Shown here one piece after another: positions 40,819 to 50,164 of a stretch of DNA of 64,000 nucleotides; the first letter of the stretch is position 1, and each line of letters begins with the position of its first letter. The notes below the pieces were generated by a model. It did not search any database. It worked only from the letters and a program-made list of their open reading frames with translations, and was not told the DNA's origin. The translations under genes and the position numbers were made by a program. Source of the DNA: Arenicellales bacterium (GTDB taxonomy: Bacteria; Pseudomonadota; Gammaproteobacteria; Arenicellales; JAJDZL01); NCBI GenBank assembly GCA_958295885.1, contig OY282380.1, positions 62,001 to 126,000 on the forward strand, written 5' to 3'.

Positions 40819-41507
40819 AGACTTGCACTATACAGGTAGGCGAGCGTGAAGTACGCGTGATCAATGAAGAAATACAAGCTCTTGTCAAACAAAACTTTGC
40901 GGTGGAAGTGCACAATACGCTGTCGAGACACAATTTAGGTGTTGGATTGCCAATGGGTGCTCAACTACACTTTAAAGGCAGCGTAGGATACTATTGCGGT
41001 GGTTTGAACAATGGTGCCAAAATTTGGATCGAGGGAAATTCAGGCTGGGGGACAGGAGAAGCAATGGCTGCCGGTCACATCACAGTGAACGGTTACTCGG
41101 GTATGTCAACGGGAGCCGCTATGCTGGGCGGAACCATTCACGTTAAGGGTGATTGTGGACCTCGCTGTGGCGTAGCGATGAAAGGTGGAAACATTATTGT
41201 CGAAGGTAAACTCGGTTATCAATCTGGCTTTATGGCACATGGTGGTCGCATAATTTCACTTCGCGGTGCCGCTGGATCTTGTGCTGATGCGTTGTGGGAG
41301 GGAGAAGTTTGGGTTGTTGGAGAAATCGAGTCGCTAGGCGTAGATACAAATGTTGTTGAACCAAATGATACAGAAATTCAAGCTGTTGAAACCCTTCTAC
41401 AGAAGTACGATTTAGATGATGCTTCTCACAAATGGAAAAAAATTGTAGCTGGACAACGCTTGTGGTATTTTGAAAGTAGGGATGCAAAATCATGGCTGAT
41501 GATCTAG
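40815..41507 (+). CDS. mgsB: N-methylglutamate synthase subunit B (GXGXG domain, GlxC-like)
   Basis: 230 residues from the ATG at 40815, overlapping the upstream stop by 4 bp. Repeated right-handed beta-helix turns (GSVGYYCGGLNNGAKIWIEG, TGEAMAAGHITVNGYSG, GDCGPRCGVAMKGGNIIVEG) mark the GXGXG domain found at the C-terminus of glutamate synthase large subunits. As a separate protein it is the GlxC/MgsB subunit, structural and perhaps channel-forming. The end overlaps the C-subunit gene by 16 bp. Confidence 0.88.
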   Translation: MKTCTIQVGEREVRVINEEIQALVKQNFAVEVHNTLSRHNLGVGLPMGAQLHFKGSVGYYCGGLNNGAKIWIEGNSGWGTGEAMAAGHITVNGYSGMSTGAAMLGGTIHVKGDCGPRCGVAMKGGNIIVEGKLGYQSGFMAHGGRIISLRGAAGSCADALWEGEVWVVGEIESLGVDTNVVEPNDTEIQAVETLLQKYDLDDASHKWKKIVAGQRLWYFESRDAKSWLMI

Positions 41508-42931
41508 ATAAAATTTACGAGTATCCGTTTCCGAATCCATCGGAAGAAGAAGTGGCTTTCAACGATGGCGCAATCCGTCAGCGACCTGCTGGATTACCCT
41601 CCTCCTACGACGAAGGAGGTTCTACTCGTTGGACACCTGATGCGATTGCCGAAGTTCAGGCTCTAGCGCAATTAGGACGATACCAAGTTCGAGGATACAA
41701 CTGTTTCAACAAGCAAATGCCAACCTTTGATGATTTGGCGTTCGTTCCTGCGACCATGACTCGCCTTCCTTTGGAAGGATATCGCGAAAACTGCGAGTTG
41801 GAAACCATATTAGGGGGTGGATCTCCGTATGTCGAGCATCCCCTTAAACTTAAAATTCCAATCTATATCGCATCAATGTCATTTGGTGCATTGTCAGCAA
41901 GTGCTAAAGCCTCACTCGGGTATGGCGCATCTAAAGCGGGTACCATGACTTGTACTGGCGAAGGCGGAATGCTTGAAGAGGAGCGCACTGCAAGTCAACT
42001 GCTGGTCTATCAAATAAGTCCTGCTCGTTATGGACTCGATTTAGATCATATTCGACGAGCCGATGGCTTGGAGATAGTTGTAGGTCAAGGCGCTAAACCA
42101 GGCACCGGTGGATTGCTACTCGGAATGAAAGTATCTGATCGCGTGTCAAAAATGCGCAATCTACCACCTGGAGTCGATCAAAGATCAACGATCAGACATC
42201 CCGATTTCTTAGGTGCTGATGATCTTGCAGTGAAAATCGAGGAACTTCGGATTGCAACCAACTACAAGATACCAATTTTTGTCAAAATGGGAGCAACACG
42301 TCCCAGATATGACGTCGCTATCGCTGCAAAAGCAGGTGCTGACGTTGTCGTTGTTGATGGAGCAGAAGGCGGTACTGGAGCATCACCGGAGTTACTGCTC
42401 AATCATACAGGTATCCCATGCATGTCGTCCATTCGCGCTGCTCGCGAAGCCTTGGAAGACTGTGGAATGTCAGATCGAGTATCTCTCGTCGTATCGGGAG
42501 GCATTCGGTCTGGAGTCGATGTAGCAAAATGCCTGGCACTCGGTGCCGATGCTGTCATGATCGGTAATGCTGCAATGATTGCTTTGGGTTGTAATTCTCC
42601 TCGTTACGGTGAAGACTACGCAAAATTAGGCACTTCACCGGGTGCTTGTCATCACTGCCATACAGGACTGTGTCCAGTTGGCATTGCAACTCAAGAAGCC
42701 GAATTAGAAAAAAGGGTCAACGTTGCAGCAAGTGCAGAACGAGTCGCCCGGTATCTTACTGCGATGGCGATGGAAATCACCATGCTGGCCAAAGCCTGCG
42801 GCAAGTCTTCAGTTCACAACCTTGAAGTCGAAGATTTAAGAGCGCTGTCGTTTGAAGCATCCGCCTTTACAGGTGTAAAAATGGCAGGTATCGATCGACC
42901 CTTTGGATGGGAGAATACGGCCAAAGCTTAA
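41492..42931 (+). CDS. mgsC: N-methylglutamate synthase subunit C (FMN glutamate-synthase domain, GlxD-like)
   Basis: 479 residues of the FMN-binding glutamate synthase domain: IYIASMSFGALSASAKASLG, GEGGMLEEER, RYGLDLDHI, VKMGATRPRYDVAIAAKAGADVVVVDGAEGGTGAS and GGIRSGVDVAKCLALGADAV. An Fe-S site is in HHCHTGLCPVGIATQ. It transfers the amino or methylamino group to the 2-oxoglutarate-derived acceptor; in methylotrophs MgsABC makes N-methylglutamate from methylamine and glutamate. The homologous GlxD proteins of rhizobia have a similar context, so methylamine use is probable but not proven. The product would feed the oxidase at 1712-6722. Confidence 0.88.
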   Translation: MADDLDKIYEYPFPNPSEEEVAFNDGAIRQRPAGLPSSYDEGGSTRWTPDAIAEVQALAQLGRYQVRGYNCFNKQMPTFDDLAFVPATMTRLPLEGYRENCELETILGGGSPYVEHPLKLKIPIYIASMSFGALSASAKASLGYGASKAGTMTCTGEGGMLEEERTASQLLVYQISPARYGLDLDHIRRADGLEIVVGQGAKPGTGGLLLGMKVSDRVSKMRNLPPGVDQRSTIRHPDFLGADDLAVKIEELRIATNYKIPIFVKMGATRPRYDVAIAAKAGADVVVVDGAEGGTGASPELLLNHTGIPCMSSIRAAREALEDCGMSDRVSLVVSGGIRSGVDVAKCLALGADAVMIGNAAMIALGCNSPRYGEDYAKLGTSPGACHHCHTGLCPVGIATQEAELEKRVNVAASAERVARYLTAMAMEITMLAKACGKSSVHNLEVEDLRALSFEASAFTGVKMAGIDRPFGWENTAKA

Positions 42932-43094
42932 TCGCCTCGTTTCTAGATCGAATCGGACTAAAACCAATTCTCAAATGTCGTGAGATAACCTTACGCCAAT
43001 GAGATAAACAATAAGCAACTCGCTTAAATTCAAACTCTAACCAGATCAACTCAGTGACTCCCAGCAGTACGACTGCCGTGACTCAAATTGCATT

Positions 43095-44366
43095 GTGAAA
43101 ACATTAAATGAACTGCCCCTTTGGGATATTGCAAAATTGACACGCGAGAGAAAAATTCGACCGCGGGAATTACTCGAAAGCTGTTTTGAACAGATTCATC
43201 AAAGGGAGCCTGAAGTTAAAGCGTTTACAGTTTTGGACGAAGATTATGCCTTTGCTCAAGTCGACCAAATCGAGAAAAAACTAAATATCAACCCTCTTTA
43301 TGGCATGCCAATCGGTGTCAAAGACATCATCAATACCGTCGATTTTCCAACCACTATGGGGAGCCCGATTTATTCAAAATATCAACCTGCTCGAGATGCA
43401 GCAGTCGTCGCTCAGTGTAGAAATGCAGGAATGATCATTCCCGGAAAAACGGAGTCGACTGAATTTGCATTTTTTGCTCCCGGCAAGACGCGGAATCCGC
43501 ACTCACTAAAACACACCCCGGGCGGCTCATCCATGGGTTCAGCCGCCGCTGTCGCCGACAATATGCTGCCTGTTTCCATCGGTTCTCAAACTGCGGGTTC
43601 AGTCATTCGACCTGCTGCGTATTGTGGTGTAGTCGGCTATAAAGCGAGTCATGGTGCGTTTTCGATGGAAGGAATTTGCGGACTGTCACAGAATTTGGAT
43701 TCGTTGGGATTTTTTGTCCGGGACCCACGGGATTTGATGCTGATTCGAGAAAGTTTGCTTTACTCGTTCACGCCTTCGGAGATTTCGATAAAGCCGAATC
43801 GAATTGGTGTAGTACGAACAGCCCACTGGCATTCGGCCGAATCTTATCAACAGGACTTTCTGCTGAAGACAGCAGGTCAGCTTGCAGACAGATTCTGCCA
43901 GATTTCTGACGTTGAAATTGAACCTGATGACGGGCTGCTGACAGAAGTCCAGGCAATCATCATGGCATTTGAGGCGAGTCGCTCGCTTTCTGCGGAATTT
44001 GCAGAGCGTCGAGATGCACTGAGCCCTCAAATTCAGAAACTGATTCAGGATGGACTCAACACCAGCTTTAAGGATTACCGCCATGCGATAAATATCGCTC
44101 ACGAAGGCCAGCAGTCGCTTCTGAAACTTTTCAAAAAGTACGATCTGTTGCTCACCTTAAGCGCGCCAGGCGAAGCGCCTCTGGGGCTCGACAAAACAGG
44201 CGACCCAATATTTAATCGAGTATGGACCTTGCTCAAAGTTCCGTGCATTAACCTGCCCTTAAGTGTTGGACCCAGTCAACTGCCAATTGGCGTGCAGCTC
44301 ATCGGAGCACATAACCAAGATGAAAAACTAATTAGGAACGCAATTTGGATAACTGAAAACATATGA
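43095..44366 (+). CDS. Amidase-signature (AS) family amidohydrolase
   Basis: 423 residues, GTG start. The Ser-cisSer-Lys triad is visible: Lys in IGVKDIINT, the cis-Ser in PGGSSMGSAAAVAD, and the nucleophile in GSQTAGSVIRPAAYCG. Relatives hydrolyse amide bonds of small molecules. It lies 163 bp after N-methylglutamate synthase and overlaps the next deacylase gene by 4 bp, so the pair works together. It might open an amide or gamma-glutamyl amide made or imported by neighbouring systems. Substrate unknown. Confidence 0.88.
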   Translation: MKTLNELPLWDIAKLTRERKIRPRELLESCFEQIHQREPEVKAFTVLDEDYAFAQVDQIEKKLNINPLYGMPIGVKDIINTVDFPTTMGSPIYSKYQPARDAAVVAQCRNAGMIIPGKTESTEFAFFAPGKTRNPHSLKHTPGGSSMGSAAAVADNMLPVSIGSQTAGSVIRPAAYCGVVGYKASHGAFSMEGICGLSQNLDSLGFFVRDPRDLMLIRESLLYSFTPSEISIKPNRIGVVRTAHWHSAESYQQDFLLKTAGQLADRFCQISDVEIEPDDGLLTEVQAIIMAFEASRSLSAEFAERRDALSPQIQKLIQDGLNTSFKDYRHAINIAHEGQQSLLKLFKKYDLLLTLSAPGEAPLGLDKTGDPIFNRVWTLLKVPCINLPLSVGPSQLPIGVQLIGAHNQDEKLIRNAIWITENI

Positions 44367-45403
44367 GTAAACTCCACCGACCTCTCGCCGAATCGAAGTC
44401 CCGAATTTTCTGTGACCTTGACCTGACGAAACCAGGGAAGAGATTTGGTGATCTTCGTCTTAAGTATTCCGATAACAGGATTGCACTTGGGTGCGTTCTT
44501 ATTCCAATCGGAATGATTGAAAACGATCAGGGTCCAACCGTTTTAATCACTGGCGGAGTTCATGGTGATGAATTTGAAGGGCCGGTTGCTGTTTTGAAGT
44601 TACTTCACAAATTGAAAGTGAGTGATGTTAAAGGAAGAATCATTGGTTTGCCCGCACTGAACGCACCTGCTCTTCAGGCCTCAGCCCGAGTTTCCCCTCT
44701 TGATGATGGCAATCTAAATCGAGCCTTTCCTGGTGATCCAAATGGTACGCCAACCCAGATGATTGCGGATTTTGTCGAAAATTCCTTGATGCCAATGTGT
44801 GATGCAGTTATTGATTTACATTCAGGCGGTAAATCTGCATGGTTTTCGCCTTGCACGATGGCGGTACTAAATGACAATCGATCCATGTCTAAAACGAACT
44901 TGGAACTTGCAGAAATTTTTGGAAGCCGATATATCTGGCTGATGGGCGAACTTAACGACGATAGAAGCGTAAATTTTGCTGCACTGCGCAACGAAATACC
45001 CATGATCGCTGCTGAGTTGGGCGGAGGCGGGCAGATTTCACCTGAGCCCCTTGCAGTCGGAGAGCAAGGCATTCGAAACTGTCTAAATTATCTGGGCGTG
45101 CTGTCCGTTGGCATTGCGCCCAGACCTGAACCTCCGATCTATTTTGAAATCACCCATCACTCCCAACACATTTATTCACCACATCGAGGACTGTTTGAAC
45201 CAACTTTCGAACCAGGCGACATCGTTTCGAAGGGTGATGTCGTCGGCTACATTCACGATATCGAACGAATTGAAAATTCTCCAACCTGCATCACTTTTCC
45301 TCAAGGCGGCGTGGCAGTCACCCGCTGCCACAGAGGCTTCGTTGAACGGGGTGAACAGCTGGCAATAGCAGGATCGATTGCAGACCGCCCTGAATTCCAA
45401 TGA
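44363..45403 (+). CDS. M14-type deacylase (aspartoacylase/AstE/DoeB-like)
   Basis: 346 residues of the succinylglutamate desuccinylase/aspartoacylase family. Zinc ligands: His and Glu in GGVHGDEFEGP and His in DLHSGGKSAW. Substrate loop ARVSPLDDGNLNRAFPGDP; the general-base Glu probably in MIAAELGGGGQ. DoeB, which removes the acetyl group of N-acetyl-diaminobutyrate in ectoine catabolism, has the same layout, but no doeA, doeC or doeD is nearby. It removes an acyl group from an N-acyl amino acid in the cytoplasm. Convergent with the 206-residue gene, whose stop lies 9 bp away. Confidence 0.82.
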   Translation: MSKLHRPLAESKSRIFCDLDLTKPGKRFGDLRLKYSDNRIALGCVLIPIGMIENDQGPTVLITGGVHGDEFEGPVAVLKLLHKLKVSDVKGRIIGLPALNAPALQASARVSPLDDGNLNRAFPGDPNGTPTQMIADFVENSLMPMCDAVIDLHSGGKSAWFSPCTMAVLNDNRSMSKTNLELAEIFGSRYIWLMGELNDDRSVNFAALRNEIPMIAAELGGGGQISPEPLAVGEQGIRNCLNYLGVLSVGIAPRPEPPIYFEITHHSQHIYSPHRGLFEPTFEPGDIVSKGDVVGYIHDIERIENSPTCITFPQGGVAVTRCHRGFVERGEQLAIAGSIADRPEFQ

Positions 45404-45412
45404 ATTGAAACT

Positions 45413-46033
45413 TTAGTTTTGGGGCTTAACCCAAGTTTCGGAGATCGCCATGAAAGCTGTGCTCATTTCTTGTCCCAAGAAATTTCGGGTAGTCAACGAA
45501 CCGCCAAATCGCTTCCCATTGACAGATATATAAGCAGTTCTTGCTTCGAGGAAAACACTGTACATTTCATGCTCTCCCGTAGCGGAGGCTTCAACCGCCA
45601 CTTCGGCGGCAAAAGGTTCTCCCATATCTGACCAGTACATCACGACTTCCAGATCTTGGGAAATGATCGATTCGGTGTGATGATCCGGAAGGCCAGCGCG
45701 AGACGTAATTTCGTCGATTTGATGATAACTCATTGAGTTAAGACCTTTTTTCCCCAAAAATGATGGGAACTTCGAAACAAATTCTCGAATTAGATACTCA
45801 GTCAGTTTCTCATTGTCCCAAAGACAGATGTTGTTCGCGTCAGGATATCCCAAGGCTTCGTTCGGCTGATCCATCACAATCATTACATGACCGCGTCCAT
45901 ATGGAGAGAGAGTCACTCTAAAAAACAAACCAAGAGCGGTCCAATCTCCGTCTGGGTCTTCTTTAAAGTAAATTCCGGGATTATCTCCTGACCACTCTAC
46001 TGTTCCGGGGTTTCTCGGTTTGTTTGGATTCAT
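45413..46033 (-). CDS. Unknown protein downstream of dimethylformamidase
   Basis: 206 residues, ATG with AAGGAGA at the right spacing. I recognise no family. The protein is soluble and acidic, opening with NPGTVEWSGDNPGIYFKEDP and rich in aromatic beta-strand patterns (GLFFRVTLSPYGRGHVMIVM, EVVMYWSDMG, FLEARTAYISVNG). It is 33 bp downstream of the dimethylformamidase-like large subunit and clearly co-transcribed. Known dimethylformamidase has a small subunit of about 130 residues; this protein is longer and not obviously similar. It may be a substitute small subunit or an accessory factor (inference). Confidence 0.7.
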   Translation of the reverse strand: MNPNKPRNPGTVEWSGDNPGIYFKEDPDGDWTALGLFFRVTLSPYGRGHVMIVMDQPNEALGYPDANNICLWDNEKLTEYLIREFVSKFPSFLGKKGLNSMSYHQIDEITSRAGLPDHHTESIISQDLEVVMYWSDMGEPFAAEVAVEASATGEHEMYSVFLEARTAYISVNGKRFGGSLTTRNFLGQEMSTAFMAISETWVKPQN

Positions 46034-46066
46034 CAGTTTCTCCTTGATCGAGTTAAAAAGTCAATG

Positions 46067-48271
46067 CTATTTCCAATTGGACAGAAATCTAGTGAGTACG
46101 TTTTCGGTGATTTTAGAAATGTTGTTGTCAAAATTATTCCACGGCAGACTTCCGCAATAGCTGATTGAGCCTACAGAAAACACATACCCGCCCTTTGGCG
46201 TTTCGAAGATAACGATATCAGAACGAATCAATTCCGATGCCGGCTCCCCTGTTCGGGTTGACAAATGAGTCAACATCTCTTCTGGAACCAGTACAAAATG
46301 ATCGGGGTAAGTTTCTGAACTTGCCAGAACGGCAACATTGATTGGAGTACCAAGTGAAAAATCAGCGCGGTCGAGTTCGAAACCTGCAGCTCCTCCACCA
46401 CTTAAGCCAAAGTCACCCAAGATTTCGTCGTCAACTCCTTCAAACACCCAAGCGTACTTTTCATCAAAATCATATTTACGACGATAGTAAGTGCCTTGAA
46501 AATCCCCTTGTCCGGTAAATCCAACTCCGCACAATTTTTGGGGTGGCCGACCGTTACGCAGCCACAAACCGCCATATTCTCCGTCAAATGAATTGTAGTA
46601 TTCACCCGGTTCAGAAGCCCAGGTCCGAATGCCTCCTTCCGCTCGACGAATCTCAATCATGCCGGGATAATGTTCATTCAAAGCGACTTTCCAATAAAAT
46701 CCGTTGCCTCCTAAATACATGAACCGACCACCATTTCTGGTATACGAATAGATTGCATCCAAGGTATTTGAAGTGTGATACTCAGGATGACTAGGAGAGA
46801 TTGCAACCTGATATGGTTCAAGCAGTTCATAGCCATACTCATGCAAGTCATCGTCAGTTACGACGTCGTATTGGTGCCCTAGATGCTCCAGCCAAGCAAA
46901 AAGATGAGTGTCAGCAGGCAGGTGTCTCATGCCTGACCCCCCATACGATCTGCAGATTGTCATATAGTTCGGCCGCATCGTCAAAGAAGGACGCAGTCTC
47001 GATGAATAACAGATTCCGCTGCCGTCGGAATGATAGTTGTACGTCGACAATCCGAAAGTCTGAACATCGTCGGGATTCCATGGCCTCAAACCACGTTCTG
47101 TTACCATCCGCTTATACATTTCTGCGTCCACGGAACGTGCCTGATTATTGTAAACGGTATAGGTGAACGTAGGCACGACGATGCAAATTTTCGATTGAGG
47201 TTTTCCAGTTTCAGTGCGTATATAAAATGGAATGTCCTCATATGAATTTTCACATTCAACTCGCATCGAATACATTCCACTTCGAAAATCTGGAGGAATT
47301 TTGAATTCAAAATCTGACTTCCAATTGCAATCGTAAATGTCATCTTCGTGGAAGTGAATTGCCCCATATTCTTTGGGTGAATGCTTCCAACTCATTTCCT
47401 TTCCACTCCATTTTGAGCCTTTCATTCCTCGAGCTGGGCAATTGACTAAATTCCCATCCAGTTGAAAAGGTCCAATATCTTCGATGGTCGGTGAACTGAT
47501 CGATTTTGAAAAATCCCAGGAGGCTAAAACAGATTGGCTCTCAATTGATTCAAACATCCCAACGTCATCAGCAACTTTGCGTTCAGTATTGAAAATGCTG
47601 GGCTGCTCCAATTTGCCGTTGTAGAATCCCGAAGGTTGCCCGCCGCCTGAACACGCGATAAAAATTTGATCGACATCTCGTAAAGATGGCAAAAATTCAC
47701 ATCGAAATTCGACCTGCCCCGTATCAAAAACATTGAACTCCGGTTCGAGAGACTTCTGAGTAATCGAAATAAGGCTAGCTTCTAAATTGACAGATATCCC
47801 TAGTTGATACCAAGAACGCCGTCTAATGAGAAATTCCGTTGCAAATTGGCACTCATTGTTTTGACCGACGACATGCGCTGCAACTTGACCATCTGAATTT
47901 AAACACAACTCAAGCAGCTGATTTCCTCTGCGGTCAATCAAACAAATTAACCCCTGATGACCAGACTCAATCAACGTCGGCCAAACTCGGGCAGCGAGTG
48001 AAAATCGATTGACGTGAGGTAATTTTCCGGAAACAGAGACAACTCCATAAGAACCCAATTGGACTTCTTTTAGCTTCGAAGGAAACTCTCCTTGGAAGAC
48101 ATTGGATAGATCCTGTTCAATAATTCCGCAACCATCCGGGTTTGGGTCAGCACAGGTTATACGTACCAGTCTTGCGGAATATTGTTGTTTGAATTGGCTG
48201 CTGACTTTAAACTCGATTGTTTCGCTGGGCGCAACCGACCAGCGATCAGCATATCCGACAATTGGGATCAA
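46067..48271 (-). CDS. N,N-dimethylformamidase large (beta) subunit-like enzyme
   Basis: 734 residues, TTG start with AGGTG at 7-nt spacing. The N-terminal half is beta-rich with a LamG-like jelly roll (FSLAARVWPTLIESGHQGLI, WYQLGISVNLEASLISI). The C-terminal half matches the dimethylformamidase family: SKICIVVPTFTYTVYNNQAR, DVVTDDDLHEYGYELLEPYQ, ISPSHPEYHTSNTLDAIYSY, GGRFMYLGGNGFYWKVA. In known enzymes a mononuclear iron is held by two Tyr and a Glu; several Tyr/Glu candidates lie in the last blocks. The reaction is hydrolysis of dimethylformamide or a related N-substituted formamide to amine plus formate. It would feed methylated amines to the N-methylglutamate route encoded nearby. Confidence 0.8.
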   Translation of the reverse strand: MIPIVGYADRWSVAPSETIEFKVSSQFKQQYSARLVRITCADPNPDGCGIIEQDLSNVFQGEFPSKLKEVQLGSYGVVSVSGKLPHVNRFSLAARVWPTLIESGHQGLICLIDRRGNQLLELCLNSDGQVAAHVVGQNNECQFATEFLIRRRSWYQLGISVNLEASLISITQKSLEPEFNVFDTGQVEFRCEFLPSLRDVDQIFIACSGGGQPSGFYNGKLEQPSIFNTERKVADDVGMFESIESQSVLASWDFSKSISSPTIEDIGPFQLDGNLVNCPARGMKGSKWSGKEMSWKHSPKEYGAIHFHEDDIYDCNWKSDFEFKIPPDFRSGMYSMRVECENSYEDIPFYIRTETGKPQSKICIVVPTFTYTVYNNQARSVDAEMYKRMVTERGLRPWNPDDVQTFGLSTYNYHSDGSGICYSSRLRPSLTMRPNYMTICRSYGGSGMRHLPADTHLFAWLEHLGHQYDVVTDDDLHEYGYELLEPYQVAISPSHPEYHTSNTLDAIYSYTRNGGRFMYLGGNGFYWKVALNEHYPGMIEIRRAEGGIRTWASEPGEYYNSFDGEYGGLWLRNGRPPQKLCGVGFTGQGDFQGTYYRRKYDFDEKYAWVFEGVDDEILGDFGLSGGGAAGFELDRADFSLGTPINVAVLASSETYPDHFVLVPEEMLTHLSTRTGEPASELIRSDIVIFETPKGGYVFSVGSISYCGSLPWNNFDNNISKITENVLTRFLSNWK

Positions 48272-48959
48272 CTTTTTTCACCTATTGAATTGGCATCATA
48301 ATACGTAGGTATTTTAATCTTTCACTGCTGTGAATCGAATGAAGAACGACAGATTGTTCTTCACCTTGGCACTGATTTTAGAAAATTCGAGACGAGAATG
48401 ACATCAAATCAGGATTTTATTCAAGTGTCTAAGCTTCCTTGCTCGCGCGACTGTCGATTAAGATGAAAATTACAAGCAGAAGTGAATGCTTATCACTCGG
48501 GGCTCTCAATTTATGAAGCTTGCTCACCTTCTGCGGTGATGAAGCTATTAACATAGCGAAATGATTTCTTAATTTGCGATTGAGAATAACTTCCTGCCAG
48601 ATTCTTTAAATGGCAAAGCGAGCGGATGCTAGTTCAATTCGTGAAATATGCAGAATTCAACCTCTTTGCTGCGTTCAACGCCCATCACATCGTATAAATC
48701 ATGATCCCGCAAGGTGGAGAGGATATGATGAAACACATGTGTAATGAGACGTTCTGAAACAAGCCGTCACCTACAGTACTGTGTGCCACTGCGGTTCCGT
48801 TTTCGAGCTCTTCAATGTAGATTTACTGGAAAACAGACCATCATAAATTGCAGTGCCGCGAATTACTCAGCGGAAGCCAATTGCATCTGGTCACGGCAAA
48901 CTAAGTTAGAATCAGTGTTTGTTTTTTAGGGCAGATCAATCTCGAATTTTGGGAGTTAA
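48272..48959. promoter_or_regulatory. Divergent intergenic region with an 8-bp inverted repeat
   Basis: 688 bp between the dimethylformamidase and kinase genes, no convincing gene. TGAAGAAC (48340-48347) and GTTCTTCA (48356-48363) form a perfect 8-bp dyad with an 8-bp spacer, 70-90 bp upstream of the dimethylformamidase start, a possible operator. Nothing else stands out. Confidence 0.45.
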
Positions 48960-50039
48960 ATGGAACTTACGACTGACATTTTTTTCACTCTGGAACATCA
49001 GCAACCCCAAAACTGGAATAATTTAGAAGATTACTTTCGAAATCTAGGTTATGAATTCAGTTCAGACCCTCCTCCTAGACAATTCGTCGGTGGTTTCGGA
49101 AATCTCAATTTTTTGATTCTTCTTGATGGCGAACGCTATGTGTTGCGCCGCCCTCCTCTCGGGCCATTGCCACCTGGAGCCAATGATATGGGTCGCGAAT
49201 TTCGCGTTACGTCGAGACTGTGGAAAAATTTTCCGCTGGCACCAAAAGCCATACTGTTTTGTGATGATGAAGCCATACTAGGCTCAACATTTCTGGTAAT
49301 GCAGTATCGACCCGGTGCTGTAATCCATAAAGAGCTTCCCGATTTTCTTCACGATAAAACATGGCAGCTATCCGAAATGGTGATCGACGTTCTAGCGTCA
49401 TTTCAAGCTGTAGATCCAAATTCTGTAGGACTAGGCGATCTAGGAAAACCAGAGGGGTTTTTGCAACGGGCTGTCAAAGGTTGGATTAAGCGATTCCATG
49501 TAGCAGCCAAAGATGTGTACCCGGACCACAATTATCCAATCGCTACAAAAATCCTGATTGACTGGCTCGTCAAGCAACCGGTGCCGTATACGAAGCCCAC
49601 TTTACTTCATAACGATTTCAAGTTAAACAACATCGTTCTCAATACTGATGACTACATCACTCCCATTGCATTGCTGGACTGGGACATGTGCACCCGCGGG
49701 GATCCATTGTTCGATTTTGCGACTTTGTTGAGTTACTGGGTGGAACCATCCGATCCACCGGCACTTAACGTTGTAGGGCAGATGCCTACTTCAGCAACTC
49801 CAGGCTGGATGAATCGACAGCAAATTTCCGAATATTATGCAAAAGTGAGTAAACTTGATCTTTCAAATATTCACTACTATCGTGTATTAACAGCGTTCAA
49901 GCACTGCGTGATTTTTATGCAAATTTACGCAAGATTTTGTCGAGGGACGACCACAGATCCTAGAATTGCAGAGCTTGGGCCGGCATTAGACTGCTTGTTT
50001 GAATTCACTCATGATCTGATGCGAGGAGAATACTTTTGA
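48960..50039 (+). CDS. APH-family small-molecule phosphotransferase (ACAD10-like kinase)
   Basis: 359 residues with the aminoglycoside-phosphotransferase fold. The nucleotide loop FVGGFGNLNFLILLDGERYVLRRPPLGPLPPGA is typical of the group related to the kinase domain of ACAD10/11. Catalytic loop LLHNDFKLNNIVL and metal site ALLDWDMCTRGDPLFDF are complete. Related enzymes phosphorylate 4-hydroxy acids, choline or amino alcohols. It stands alone between a long spacer and the nuclease gene. In RMM-type microcompartment loci an APH kinase phosphorylates amino-propanol; a link to the BMC here, 15 kb away, is speculative. Confidence 0.87.
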   Translation: MELTTDIFFTLEHQQPQNWNNLEDYFRNLGYEFSSDPPPRQFVGGFGNLNFLILLDGERYVLRRPPLGPLPPGANDMGREFRVTSRLWKNFPLAPKAILFCDDEAILGSTFLVMQYRPGAVIHKELPDFLHDKTWQLSEMVIDVLASFQAVDPNSVGLGDLGKPEGFLQRAVKGWIKRFHVAAKDVYPDHNYPIATKILIDWLVKQPVPYTKPTLLHNDFKLNNIVLNTDDYITPIALLDWDMCTRGDPLFDFATLLSYWVEPSDPPALNVVGQMPTSATPGWMNRQQISEYYAKVSKLDLSNIHYYRVLTAFKHCVIFMQIYARFCRGTTTDPRIAELGPALDCLFEFTHDLMRGEYF

Positions 50040-50164
50040 ATTCTACGCCTTACAATTCCAAATAACTGGAACAAAATTAGTTGATTTCAAACAGATTTCA
50101 TAAAAAACATAATCATTGCAACATCGGAAATTGTGAACTTCTAGAGAAAGAGTGATACCGAAAG

